From positions 1,674,001 through 1,738,000 of the forward strand of contig NZ_CP017111.1 of assembly GCF_001723605.1 (NCBI RefSeq): 64,000 nucleotides of DNA, in the 5' to 3' direction. This document shows, piece by piece, positions 17,612-26,210 of this stretch. The notes below the pieces were generated by a model. That model had not been told where the DNA came from and did no database searches. It saw only the letters and a program-made list of their open reading frames with translations. Within the stretch, counting starts at the first letter, position 1, and the number at the start of each line of letters is the position of its first letter. The position numbers were made by a program, and so were the translations under genes. This DNA is from Sulfurospirillum halorespirans DSM 13726. GTDB taxonomy: Bacteria > Campylobacterota > Campylobacteria > Campylobacterales > Sulfurospirillaceae.

Positions 17612-20242
17612 ATGAGTGAAAAAAGCACCGTTTACAACCCCAAAGAGATTGAAGAACGTTTTTACGCTATTTGGGAACAAAGAGGCTATTTTGAGATCGA
17701 TGGCAATAAAATGATTCAAGAAGAAGGCAAAAACTTCTGTATCATGATGCCACCTCCCAATGTCACGGGAAGCCTCCACATCGGACATGCGCTTACCTTT
17801 ACCTTGCAAGACATCATTACGCGTTACAAACGCATGGATGGTTTTAAAACGTTATGGCAACCGGGCATGGACCATGCAGGCATTGCGACACAAAACGTCG
17901 TTGAAAAACAACTTTTGGCGCAAGGCATTAAAAAAGAAGAGCTTGGGCGTGAGAAATTCTTAGAGAAAGTCTGGGAATGGAAAGCGTACAGCGGCGGTCA
18001 GATTTTCAATCAAATGCGTAAACTTGGCACCTCTCCTGCGTGGAGTAGAGAACGCTTTACGATGGATGATGGACTCAAAAACTCTGTTAAAAAAGCGTTT
18101 GTTAAGTACTACAAAGAGGGTCTTATCGTTCGTGGCAACTACATGGTTAACTGGTGTACGCACGATGGCGCACTCAGTGACATCGAAGTGGAATATGAAA
18201 CCCACAAAGGCAAACTCTACCATCTCAAATACTTTCTGAAAGACTCCAAAGAGTGTTTGGTTGTCGCCACCACGCGCCCTGAAACCTACTTTGGCGATAC
18301 CGCCGTTATGGTTCATCCAGACGATGAGCGCTACAAGCATCTCGTGGGTCAAAAAGTTATTTTACCACTGATTGGTCGTGAAATTGAGATTATTGCCGAT
18401 GAACATGTCGATATGAGCTTTGGAACCGGCTGTGTTAAAGTTACGCCTGCGCATGACATCAACGACTACGATGTCGGTAAGCGCCATGATTTAGAATTCA
18501 TCACTATTTTTGATAGCAATGGTATTTTAAATGACTACTGTGGTGAATTTCAAGGCTTAGAACGTCTTGAAGCGCGCTCTCCTATTATGGCAAAACTCCA
18601 AAGTGAAGGCTTTGTCGATAAAGTTGAAGATTATGAAAACCAAGTGGGTCACTGTTATCGTTGTAAAAATGTGGTGGAACCTTACATCTCTAAACAGTGG
18701 TTTGTCAAAAAAGAGATCGCTGAGGGTGCGATTGCAAAAGTCAATGAGCACTTAGCGGAATTTTACCCAAGCCATTGGCTCAATTCGTACAATGCATGGA
18801 TGAAAGAGCTTCGTGATTGGTGTATCTCTCGTCAACTCTGGTGGGGACATCAAATCCCTGTTTTCTACTGCGATGAGTGCGGACACGAGTGGGCAAGTGA
18901 AAAAGAGAGTGAGCATAAATGCCCAAAATGCAAAAGTGCGAAAGTACATCAAGACCCTGATGTACTCGATACATGGTTTAGTTCAGGTCTCTGGCCTTTT
19001 TCAACATTAGGTTGGGAAAATGGTGATGTGTTTAAAGGTGAAAAGTGGAATGAGAGTGACTTAAAAGATTTCTATCCCAATACCCTCCTTATCACTGGTT
19101 TTGACATTCTTTTCTTCTGGGTTGCACGTATGATGTTCTCAGGCGAACATACACTGGGTGAGCTTCCATTTAAAGATATTTACCTCCACGCTTTAGTTAA
19201 AGATGAACACGGGCAAAAAATGAGTAAAAGTAAAGGCAACGTGATCGATCCATTGGTGACGATTGATGAATACAGTGCCGACACCTTGCGTTTTACCCTC
19301 GCCATCCTTGCGGTTCAAGGTCGCGACATTAAACTCAGCGGCGAAAAACTGGAACAAATTCGTAACTTCACCAACAAACTCTACAATGCGTCACGCTTTT
19401 TACTTATGAATGCAAACGCATTCCCCGATTTGGAAACGATTGAGATAAAAACGGCACTGGGTGCTTACATGAAAAGCCGTTTAGCTGTGGCAATGGAAGA
19501 GGTACGCGCTCACTTTAGCGATTACCGTTTTAATGATGCCGCAACGACACTCTACCGCTTCTTGTGGGGCGAATTTTGTGACTGGGGTATTGAGCTGAGT
19601 AAAGCAGACAAACCAGCCATTGTGGAGCTTGGAGCTATCTTTAAAGAGGCAATGAAGTTGATCCATCCGTTTATGCCATTTATCTCAGAGTTTTTGTACC
19701 AAGAATTGTCTGATCAAACACTTGAAGAGAGCGAATCCATCATGGTAAAACGCTACCCTCACGCACTTAAACAAGATGAGAAAATCGAGAAAACCTTTGA
19801 GCTGGTTATCGAAGCGATCGTGGGAATTCGTCGTGCAAAAGCCAATATTGACCTTGGAAACAAAAAAATCGAACATGCGTTTATTAAAGTACCTGATACA
19901 ACAAACCTTAAAGATGCGTTGAAATACATTAGTTTATTGGCAAAAGTTGAAAATATCGACTTTACAGAGACTAAAATAGCCAACTCCGCAACCGATGTAG
20001 GCGATAATATTGAAGTGTTTATTCCCCTTGATGGCGTTGATCTAGGTCCCATCGTTGAGCGACTCAACAATCAAAAAATTAAACTTGAAAAAGAAATTAT
20101 GAAACTCTCTGGGATGCTCTCCAATGAACGTTTTGTCGCCAATGCCCCCAAAGAGGTCATCGCTGAGAATCAAAAAGGGTTGGATGATGCCCAATCAAAA
20201 ATGGCAAAAATTGAGAGCGAATTAAACTCATTTAGTATCTAA
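17612..20242 (+). CDS. valS: Valyl-tRNA synthetase
   Basis: ValS charges tRNA-Val and edits threonine. The 876-residue class I enzyme shows PPPNVTGSLHIGHAL (HIGH motif near residue 55), the editing domain (TTRPETYFGDTAVMVHPDD), a zinc-type cluster (CHYRCKN-like CYRCKN and CDECGHEW with CPKC), KMSKSKGNVIDP near residue 535, and a C-terminal coiled coil typical of ValS (from about 810). AGAAGG lies before the ATG. No iterated palindrome occurs anywhere in this gene. Confidence 0.98.
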   Translation: MSEKSTVYNPKEIEERFYAIWEQRGYFEIDGNKMIQEEGKNFCIMMPPPNVTGSLHIGHALTFTLQDIITRYKRMDGFKTLWQPGMDHAGIATQNVVEKQLLAQGIKKEELGREKFLEKVWEWKAYSGGQIFNQMRKLGTSPAWSRERFTMDDGLKNSVKKAFVKYYKEGLIVRGNYMVNWCTHDGALSDIEVEYETHKGKLYHLKYFLKDSKECLVVATTRPETYFGDTAVMVHPDDERYKHLVGQKVILPLIGREIEIIADEHVDMSFGTGCVKVTPAHDINDYDVGKRHDLEFITIFDSNGILNDYCGEFQGLERLEARSPIMAKLQSEGFVDKVEDYENQVGHCYRCKNVVEPYISKQWFVKKEIAEGAIAKVNEHLAEFYPSHWLNSYNAWMKELRDWCISRQLWWGHQIPVFYCDECGHEWASEKESEHKCPKCKSAKVHQDPDVLDTWFSSGLWPFSTLGWENGDVFKGEKWNESDLKDFYPNTLLITGFDILFFWVARMMFSGEHTLGELPFKDIYLHALVKDEHGQKMSKSKGNVIDPLVTIDEYSADTLRFTLAILAVQGRDIKLSGEKLEQIRNFTNKLYNASRFLLMNANAFPDLETIEIKTALGAYMKSRLAVAMEEVRAHFSDYRFNDAATTLYRFLWGEFCDWGIELSKADKPAIVELGAIFKEAMKLIHPFMPFISEFLYQELSDQTLEESESIMVKRYPHALKQDEKIEKTFELVIEAIVGIRRAKANIDLGNKKIEHAFIKVPDTTNLKDALKYISLLAKVENIDFTETKIANSATDVGDNIEVFIPLDGVDLGPIVERLNNQKIKLEKEIMKLSGMLSNERFVANAPKEVIAENQKGLDDAQSKMAKIESELNSFSI

Positions 20243-20276
20243 AAATACGAATCATAACAAGGAAGAAGGAGAAAGA

Positions 20277-21341
20277 ATGCGTTTTATTGTAACCCTAATG
20301 AGTGTGATGGTAAGCGTTATGTCATTTGCACACGCAGCCAATGATGACAAAGTTTACACCTTAACACTTGCCACAACATGGGCAGAGCAAGTACCTTTTT
20401 TAGGAACAGCGCCTGCAACATTGGCACAAACCGTTGAGACGATGTCCAATGGGCGTTTAAAAATCAAGATTGATTCACCCAACAAACACAAATCCCCTTT
20501 TGGCGTTATGGACATGGTAAAAGCGGGTCAATACGACCTTGCCTACACCGCTTCGTACTATTACAAAGGCAAAGACTATAAATTGGTCTTCTTTACCACG
20601 GTTCCCTTTGGTATGCTGATCAGTGAACAGTATGCGTGGTATAACCATGGTGGTGGCAAAGAGTTGGCGGAAAAAGTGTACAGTGCACACGGGCTTATCT
20701 CTTATCCGATGGGAACAACAGGCATGCAAATGGGTGGATGGTTTAAAAAAGAGATCAAATCATTGGCAGACCTTAAAGGCTTAAAATTCCGCATCCCAGG
20801 ACAAGGTGGTGAAGTTATGGCAAAACTGGGCGTGAATGCGATGAGCACCCCTCCAGGAGAGCTGTATACCGCACTTGAACGCAATACCATTGACGCAGTT
20901 GAATGGATCAGCCCTGTATTTGACTTCTCTATGGGCTTTCATAAACTCGCCAATTACTACTACACAGGATGGCAAGAACCCGCAAGTGAGATCCAAATGC
21001 TTGCCAATAAAAAGAAAATTGAAGCGTTACCTGCTGATTTAAGAGCGATCTTAGAAGTGGCGATTCGTTCAGTGGGAAGTCAGTTAATGGAGCAAGCAAC
21101 GCATGCCAATGCAGAAGCTTGGGCGAATATTGCCAAAGAGTATCCAAATGTTAAAGTCCAACAATTTCCCTCCGATGTCATGGCGGCACTGAAAAAAGCT
21201 GCACACGAAATCGAAGATGAACAAGCCGCTAAAGATCCTGTTTTTAAAGAGATTTTAGAGTCACAACGTGCTTACTTAGCAAAAGTAAGACCATGGACAC
21301 TTATGGGTGAATACGGGTATTTGAAACAACTCGAAAAATAA
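20277..21341 (+). CDS. TRAP transporter solute-binding protein (DctP family), orphan
   Basis: The 354-residue periplasmic receptor has a signal peptide (cut after SFAHA) and the DctP fold. The segment LKFRIPGQGGEVMAKLG supplies the ligand-binding arginine, and ALERNTIDAVEWISP is close to the TakP-like group that binds 2-oxoacids or other carboxylates. AAGGAGAAAG precedes the ATG. No DctQ or DctM membrane subunit is next to it, and a strong terminator follows, so it must use membrane parts encoded elsewhere or act as a lone receptor. The exact ligand is not readable. Confidence 0.9.
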   Translation: MRFIVTLMSVMVSVMSFAHAANDDKVYTLTLATTWAEQVPFLGTAPATLAQTVETMSNGRLKIKIDSPNKHKSPFGVMDMVKAGQYDLAYTASYYYKGKDYKLVFFTTVPFGMLISEQYAWYNHGGGKELAEKVYSAHGLISYPMGTTGMQMGGWFKKEIKSLADLKGLKFRIPGQGGEVMAKLGVNAMSTPPGELYTALERNTIDAVEWISPVFDFSMGFHKLANYYYTGWQEPASEIQMLANKKKIEALPADLRAILEVAIRSVGSQLMEQATHANAEAWANIAKEYPNVKVQQFPSDVMAALKKAAHEIEDEQAAKDPVFKEILESQRAYLAKVRPWTLMGEYGYLKQLEK

Positions 21342-21350
21342 GAGAGTATA

Positions 21351-21397
21351 AGGGCTTTTACCGTTTTACATGTAAAGGTAAAAGCCCTCTTCTTTTT
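21351..21397. terminator. Bidirectional terminator with palindrome in the loop
   Basis: AGGGCTTTTACC (21351-21362) and GGTAAAAGCCCT (21377-21388) form a perfect 12-bp stem followed by CTTCTTTTT. The 14-base loop contains an exact TTTACATGTAAA (21365-21376). It separates the convergent TRAP receptor and mog genes. Confidence 0.9.
21365..21376. repeat. Iterated palindrome in a terminator loop
   Basis: Exact 12-mer in the loop of the terminator between the TRAP receptor and mog. Confidence 0.9.
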
Positions 21398-21407
21398 GCC
21401 TCGTTGC

Positions 21408-21935
21408 TTACGCTTTGGGGCGAAAAGGTTTGATCACTGCTTCGTTACATGTAAGAAACGGTCCTTCTAAAAGATCGATGCAGTAAGGAACGGCTGGGAA
21501 GACTGCATCTAAACATTCACGAATGGATTTTGGCTTTCCTGGAAGGTTAATAATCAAACTACGTCCTCGAATGCCTGCCGTTTGGCGTGATAAAATCGCG
21601 GTTGGAACGTATTTGAGGCTGACTTGACGCATAAGCTCTCCAAACCCTGGCATCATCTTCTCACACACCACTTCCGTGGCTTCAGGCGTCACATCTCGAA
21701 GCGCAGGTCCTGTGCCTCCTGTCGTGACAATCAGACAACATCCTTGCTCATCCGCCATATCTTTGAGAGCCTCTTCAATGAGACTCTGCTCATCAGGAAT
21801 CACTTCGTAGATACTCTCCCACTCAGAGCTTAAATACTCGCTTAATGTCGCAATAATGGCTTTGCCAGAGAGGTCTTCATACACACCTGCACTCGCACGA
21901 TCAGACACGGTTAAAATGCCAATTTTTGCTTTCAC
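21408..21935 (-). CDS. mog: Molybdopterin adenylyltransferase
   Basis: Mog/MogA adenylates molybdopterin before molybdenum insertion. The 175-residue protein shows the MoeA/MogA fold with TTGGTGPALRDVTPEAT, the nucleotide-binding core, and GRSLIINLPGKPKS. The GTG start overlaps the panE stop (GTGA). It serves the molybdoenzymes expected in this phylum (formate dehydrogenase, nitrate or thiosulfate reductases). None of these is in the window. Confidence 0.94.
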   Translation of the reverse strand: MKAKIGILTVSDRASAGVYEDLSGKAIIATLSEYLSSEWESIYEVIPDEQSLIEEALKDMADEQGCCLIVTTGGTGPALRDVTPEATEVVCEKMMPGFGELMRQVSLKYVPTAILSRQTAGIRGRSLIINLPGKPKSIRECLDAVFPAVPYCIDLLEGPFLTCNEAVIKPFRPKA

Positions 21936-22873
21936 TGTTTTTCTCCTAATTTAAATTCAAGTAACGTCGAAATCGTTTTCGTATACGGTGCATCCACACC
22001 GATTTGATGCAATGCGCGAATGACGACACCACAAATCTCCTCGATCTCTATGCTTCGATTCTGCTCCAAATCCACCAGCATCGAAGGTTTAATCGAATCA
22101 AAATGCTTTATGAGTTCAAACATCGCCTCAACATCGGCCTCCGTAATCTTTACAAGTAAAGCACGTGCGGCAGCGGCAGTTTCCTGCATCAAGCCTTGCA
22201 CGATGGATGAGAGCTTCGTGTGATCAAATAAAACGCCTGTTTTGACGCCCAAAAGCGCGCACAAGGCATTCACACCGTTGTTAATGATAAGCTTTTTCCA
22301 AAGTTCTTGCTCAATATCATACGTCGTTTGCGTCGGGATACCCGCTTCATTAAACGTTTTTGCCAACGTTTCTAAAAAAGTCTCATTCTCAGAGGTTGTG
22401 CGCATCATCCCTAAAATGGTCTCAGCAGACCCCACCGCATTCACGCATCCGGGAGCTACAACGTGCGCACCAATTTTACGGGTTAAACCGCCTATGACAA
22501 ACTCTTCCGCGAAATAGTCGCATAAAATCGCCTCATTTTCAACGCCATTTTGCAAAGAAACAATGTAAGGAGGTATGATCTGTCGTTTAAGCCACTGCGC
22601 CAAAGAAGCGGCGGCTTCGCGTGTTGCGGTGGATTTTGTCAGCAGTAAAATCACATCGTAATGGTGTGGATCAAGGTGCGAAAGCGCTTCCATATCTAAC
22701 GCTTTTACAGGATGAGAGAAGTGAAGCGTTGGATGCGAGAGGACAAGACCATTGGTCTGCAAAGCGTCTAAATGCTCACCTCGCGCGACCAACAAAACCT
22801 CATGCCCAGCTTCTAATAATTTGGCGGCGAAGTAGCTCCCTACTCCACCAGCGCCAAAGATGATAATGTTCAT
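21932..22873 (-). CDS. panE: 2-dehydropantoate 2-reductase
   Basis: This NADPH-dependent ketopantoate reductase makes pantoate for coenzyme A. The N-terminal Rossmann motif IFGAGGVGSYFAAKLLEAGHEV, the SLQNGVENE segment, and the catalytic lysine region ELWKKLIINNGVNALCALL are visible in 313 residues. It overlaps hisD (ATGA) and mog (GTGA), so the three are probably translated in series. A variant TTTACAAGTAAA at 22150 looks like a decayed palindrome copy. Confidence 0.92.
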   Translation of the reverse strand: MNIIIFGAGGVGSYFAAKLLEAGHEVLLVARGEHLDALQTNGLVLSHPTLHFSHPVKALDMEALSHLDPHHYDVILLLTKSTATREAAASLAQWLKRQIIPPYIVSLQNGVENEAILCDYFAEEFVIGGLTRKIGAHVVAPGCVNAVGSAETILGMMRTTSENETFLETLAKTFNEAGIPTQTTYDIEQELWKKLIINNGVNALCALLGVKTGVLFDHTKLSSIVQGLMQETAAAARALLVKITEADVEAMFELIKHFDSIKPSMLVDLEQNRSIEIEEICGVVIRALHQIGVDAPYTKTISTLLEFKLGEKQ

Positions 22874-24165
22874 TTGGAAGAGAGGCGAACGCGCACACTC
22901 GCTTCATGCGCGCCAAGCCCTTCGGTATGTGCCAGAAGTGCGCACGCTTCACCGATCTCATCAATGCCCTGCTTGCTCATGCTAATGATGGAGGAGCGCT
23001 TCAAGAAGTTCTCAACACCCAGTGGTGAGTAAAACTTGGCAGTACCACCCGTTGGAAGCGTGTGGTTTGGCCCTGCAATATAATCTCCAATTGGCTCAGG
23101 CGTGTATGCGCCCATAAAAATAGCACCCGCATGGCGAATACGAGGAAGTAAATCAAATGGGTGTGATGTGACGATTTCTAAGTGTTCAGGAGCGATTTGA
23201 TTCATCAAATCCACCGCTTCATCCATCGAAGAGGTCACAATAATAGCACCTCGCTCTTTGATTGAAACTTCAGCAATCGCTTTACGTTCCAGTGTTTCAA
23301 GCCACGCATACACTTCCGTACGTGTTTTCTCCGCAATCTCTAGCGAAGGAGTAATCAAAATGGAACTTGCCATCTCATCGTGCTCCGCTTGGGAGAGCAG
23401 ATCGATCGCTAAAAGATGTGGATCGGCACTCGTGTCAGCAAGCACTCCAATTTCACTAGGGCCTGCGATCATATCAATATTAACGTCACCAAAAACAAGT
23501 TTTTTAGCCGTCGCCACAAAGATATTACCCGGTCCCGTGATCACGTCCACTTTTGGGATACTTTGCGTACCATACGCCATAGCGCCAATTGCACTTGCCC
23601 CACCAACTTTAAACGCCTTTGTGATACCACAGAGGTGCATCGCCGCAAGCAGTAATGGATTGAGTTCATTGTTGGGCGCAGGCGTACAGACCACAATCTC
23701 TTTAACACCAGCCACAATGGCAGGAATCGCGTTCATCAACAAACTGCTTGGGTACGCCGCTTTGCCACCAGGAATGTAAAGCCCTGCGCGGTCGACTGGG
23801 GTTACTTTTTGACCTAAAACCGTGCCATTGTCTTCAAAATCAAGCCAAGATTTTGGCATCAATTTTTCATGGTACGTGTAAATGCGTTTATACGCCAATT
23901 CTAGCGCTGATTTTAGTTTGACATCCAACGCATCATAGGCTTTTTTCATCTCTTCAGTTTTAACTTCAAGCGCTTCATCGTTCCCAACATGCCATTTATC
24001 GAATTTTTCAATATGATTTTTTAAGGCGCTATTGCCCTCAACTTTAATCTCAGAAAGGATTCCTCCCACAATTTTGGAGACATTTTCCATATCCATATTC
24101 CCACGACGGAGAAGTTCATCGAATTGGGCTTGAAAATTTACTTCATTGGTTTTTAAAAGTAACAT
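22870..24165 (-). CDS. hisD: Histidinol dehydrogenase
   Basis: HisD carries out the last two steps of histidine synthesis, oxidising histidinol to histidine with NAD and zinc. The 431-residue length is right. GLYIPGGKAAYPSSLLMN, the GPGNIFVATAKKLV loop, DLLSQAEHDE and the C-terminal GPNHTLPTGGTAKFYSPLG are all family signatures. AGGATAAATC precedes the ATG. A TATAAT (24191-24196) within the end of the upstream gene suggests its own promoter. No other his gene is nearby. Confidence 0.97.
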   Translation of the reverse strand: MLLLKTNEVNFQAQFDELLRRGNMDMENVSKIVGGILSEIKVEGNSALKNHIEKFDKWHVGNDEALEVKTEEMKKAYDALDVKLKSALELAYKRIYTYHEKLMPKSWLDFEDNGTVLGQKVTPVDRAGLYIPGGKAAYPSSLLMNAIPAIVAGVKEIVVCTPAPNNELNPLLLAAMHLCGITKAFKVGGASAIGAMAYGTQSIPKVDVITGPGNIFVATAKKLVFGDVNIDMIAGPSEIGVLADTSADPHLLAIDLLSQAEHDEMASSILITPSLEIAEKTRTEVYAWLETLERKAIAEVSIKERGAIIVTSSMDEAVDLMNQIAPEHLEIVTSHPFDLLPRIRHAGAIFMGAYTPEPIGDYIAGPNHTLPTGGTAKFYSPLGVENFLKRSSIISMSKQGIDEIGEACALLAHTEGLGAHEASVRVRLSSK

Positions 24166-24190
24166 GATTTATCCTCTTTATAAGTGCTTT

Positions 24191-24196
24191 ATTATA
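24191..24196 (-). promoter_or_regulatory. -10 box for hisD
   Basis: TATAAT on the minus strand overlaps the stop codon of the desulfhydrase-like gene and lies 26 bases before hisD. It would let hisD-panE-mog be transcribed separately. Confidence 0.45.
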
Positions 24197-25064
24197 GCAT
24201 ATTTGCCTTACGCGCATACCTCTGAATCATAGAAGTATTGCCCAAAACTCCTCCTTGATGGAGATAAATGGGCGTTCCATTAAGTGATGTAAGATGCTCC
24301 AATAAAGTTTGCCAACCGACAGGATCGTACACCAAATCAAACTCCACGCCCATTTCATCCCGTAAATGCTGCCATAATACATATAATTCTATGTACAATT
24401 TTCCGTAATGATACTTTTTCATACTTTCTAAAATAATAGGCAAAGACGCTAATTCAGGCTCAACCATCTTCCACTGCTTTTGCAAATACGCACTATCGCC
24501 AACCGTGTTACATGTAAAGACCGGAAAGGGAAGATGCTTTTGCAAAAAGAGTGCCGTTGTGCCCGTTCCTGAGGGTAAAAAGAGATAAGGATTGGGAATG
24601 GAATGCGTTTGAATATTGACTAAAAGCTCGTTCGCTAAAATCTTTATGCCCTCTTCCACCTCTTTTTGCCTACCACCTTCGTTTACATGTAAACTCTTTG
24701 CATCAAGCCAGTTTAAAACTTCGTCCTCGCGCGTCAGCGATTCAACCATCTTCATGCCATTTGCCAATGCTGCTTTGTAATTACCGATAGGATTGTCTTT
24801 CAAAAAACGTGGAATATGATCGCAGACATAAATAAACTCCCACCCTTTGAGGCGCGCTAAAACAGAGAGTGAATACATGGCGTTGGATTGATTGGAGCCT
24901 GAACTTACAACACGAGTGATGTGAGGGAAATCGTGCGTTAAAAAGAAGTGAAATTTACGCGCTTTATTGCCTGAAAAATCTTTACTCAGTAGATCATCGC
25001 GTTTCAGGTAAAAAAGCTGATTTTGGAAGGTTCGTTTTTCAAAAGGAGAAGGAGGGAAAAACAT
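24192..25064 (-). CDS. D-cysteine desulfhydrase / ACC deaminase-like PLP protein
   Basis: The 290-residue protein belongs to the fold-II PLP family of ACC deaminases and D-cysteine desulfhydrases. The opening FYLKRDDLLSKDFSGNKARK contains the family phrase with the PLP lysine (GNKARK), followed by SSGSNQSNAMYSLSVLAR and the phosphate loop PSGTGTTAL. Substrate cannot be fixed from this. No Shine-Dalgarno precedes the ATG: an exact TTTACATGTAAA ends on the start codon, and the fba terminator stands only 15 bases upstream. It carries two more copies inside (24508 and 24682), the densest gene in the window. Confidence 0.85.
   Translation of the reverse strand: MFFPPSPFEKRTFQNQLFYLKRDDLLSKDFSGNKARKFHFFLTHDFPHITRVVSSGSNQSNAMYSLSVLARLKGWEFIYVCDHIPRFLKDNPIGNYKAALANGMKMVESLTREDEVLNWLDAKSLHVNEGGRQKEVEEGIKILANELLVNIQTHSIPNPYLFLPSGTGTTALFLQKHLPFPVFTCNTVGDSAYLQKQWKMVEPELASLPIILESMKKYHYGKLYIELYVLWQHLRDEMGVEFDLVYDPVGWQTLLEHLTSLNGTPIYLHQGGVLGNTSMIQRYARKANML
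24682..24693. repeat. Iterated palindrome in the desulfhydrase-like gene
   Basis: Exact 12-mer, read as LHVN; a 10-mer core copy at 24508 in the same gene encodes FTCN. Confidence 0.9.
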
Positions 25065-25075
25065 TTACATGTAAA
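25064..25075. repeat. Iterated palindrome at a start codon
   Basis: Exact 12-mer; on the minus strand its last A begins the ATG of the desulfhydrase-like gene, in the place of the ribosome site. Confidence 0.9.
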
Positions 25076-25105
25076 GACAAAGAAGCCCTATTTTAGGGCT
25101 TCTTT
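25071..25105 (-). terminator. Terminator after fba
   Basis: A perfect 12-bp stem (25079-25090 with 25094-25105, loop TTT on the plus strand) is followed on the minus strand by GTCTTTACA. It lies directly between the fba stop and the desulfhydrase start codon. Confidence 0.8.
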
Positions 25106-25108
25106 GGA

Positions 25109-26185
25109 TTAGCAACGGTTTAAGCAATTAAGGTCTTCAAAGGCTTTTAAAAGACGATTTTTAACGCTCTCTTCACCGGGGCGAAGCCATTTGCGTGGAT
25201 CATAGTATTTTTTATTGGGTTTATCATCACCTTCAGGGTTACCAATTTGCCCTTGAAGATACGGTGCATATTTTTCAACATATCCCTTTGTTCCTTCCCA
25301 AAATGCCCATTGGGTGTCGGTATCGATGTTCATCTTGATGACGCCATAACCAACCGCTTCACGAATGTCGGAAAGTTCGCTTCCGCTTCCACCGTGAAAT
25401 ACAAAATTCACAGGTTTGGCATCGGTTTTAAATTTTTCCTCAATGTACTTTTGAGAATTATCTAAGATTTTTGGCGTTAAATTGACGTTGCCGGGTTTAT
25501 ACACACCATGCACGTTACCAAAAGAGGCTGCGATGGTAAAATTAGGGCTGATTTTCAAAAGCTCTTCGTACGCATACGCAACATCTTGTGGCTGTGTGTA
25601 AAGGGCTGCATTATCCATGTGGGTGTTATCCACTCCATCTTCTTCGCCACCTGTACACCCAAGCTCAATCTCCAAGGTCATCCCCATTTTGCTCATGCGT
25701 TTGAGGTACGAAACACAGGTTTGTACATTTTTCTCTAATGACTCTTCGGAAAGGTCCAACATGTGCGAACTGTAAAGGGGCTTGTTCGTTTTTGCAAAAT
25801 GCATCTCACTTGCACTCAGAAGCTCATCGATCCATGGAAGCAGTTTACGCGCTGCATGATCGGTATGTAAAATCACCGCAACCCCGTACGCTTCAGCCAA
25901 TGTATGTACATGTAAAGCACCACTGATGGCGCCAAGTACGCCCGCTTTGAGTCCATTGACACCTTTTCCTGCATAAAACTCAGCTCCACCGTTGGAAAAT
26001 TGAACAATTACAGGAGAATTTGCCGCTTTGGCTGCCTCTAAAACGGCATTGATCGAGTTTGTTCCCACAACATTGACAGCAGGAATTGCAAATTGGTTTG
26101 CTTTTGCAATCGCAAAAACCTTCTCTAGATCACTTCCTGTAACAACACCCGGTTTTACAAAATCAAAAATTTTCGCATTTACCAT
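25109..26185 (-). CDS. fba: Class II fructose-bisphosphate aldolase
   Basis: This zinc aldolase interconverts fructose-1,6-bisphosphate and triose phosphates, mainly for gluconeogenesis in Campylobacterota. The 358-residue E. coli-like form shows the zinc histidines in ILHTDHAARKLL, GGEEDGVDNTHMDN, the NVHGVYKPGNV loop and VFHGGSGSELSDI. It lies 25 bases downstream of the PpiC-type gene and probably shares its transcript; a strong terminator follows. One near-match palindrome (25907) encodes LHVH. Confidence 0.97.
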   Translation of the reverse strand: MVNAKIFDFVKPGVVTGSDLEKVFAIAKANQFAIPAVNVVGTNSINAVLEAAKAANSPVIVQFSNGGAEFYAGKGVNGLKAGVLGAISGALHVHTLAEAYGVAVILHTDHAARKLLPWIDELLSASEMHFAKTNKPLYSSHMLDLSEESLEKNVQTCVSYLKRMSKMGMTLEIELGCTGGEEDGVDNTHMDNAALYTQPQDVAYAYEELLKISPNFTIAASFGNVHGVYKPGNVNLTPKILDNSQKYIEEKFKTDAKPVNFVFHGGSGSELSDIREAVGYGVIKMNIDTDTQWAFWEGTKGYVEKYAPYLQGQIGNPEGDDKPNKKYYDPRKWLRPGEESVKNRLLKAFEDLNCLNRC

Positions 26186-26210
26186 ACACTACCTTTGGAT
26201 TAATCTGGAA

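Noticed and set aside
23258..23779. 173-codon frame antisense to hisD
   Set aside because: Complement of hisD codons, with no ribosome site or family resemblance.
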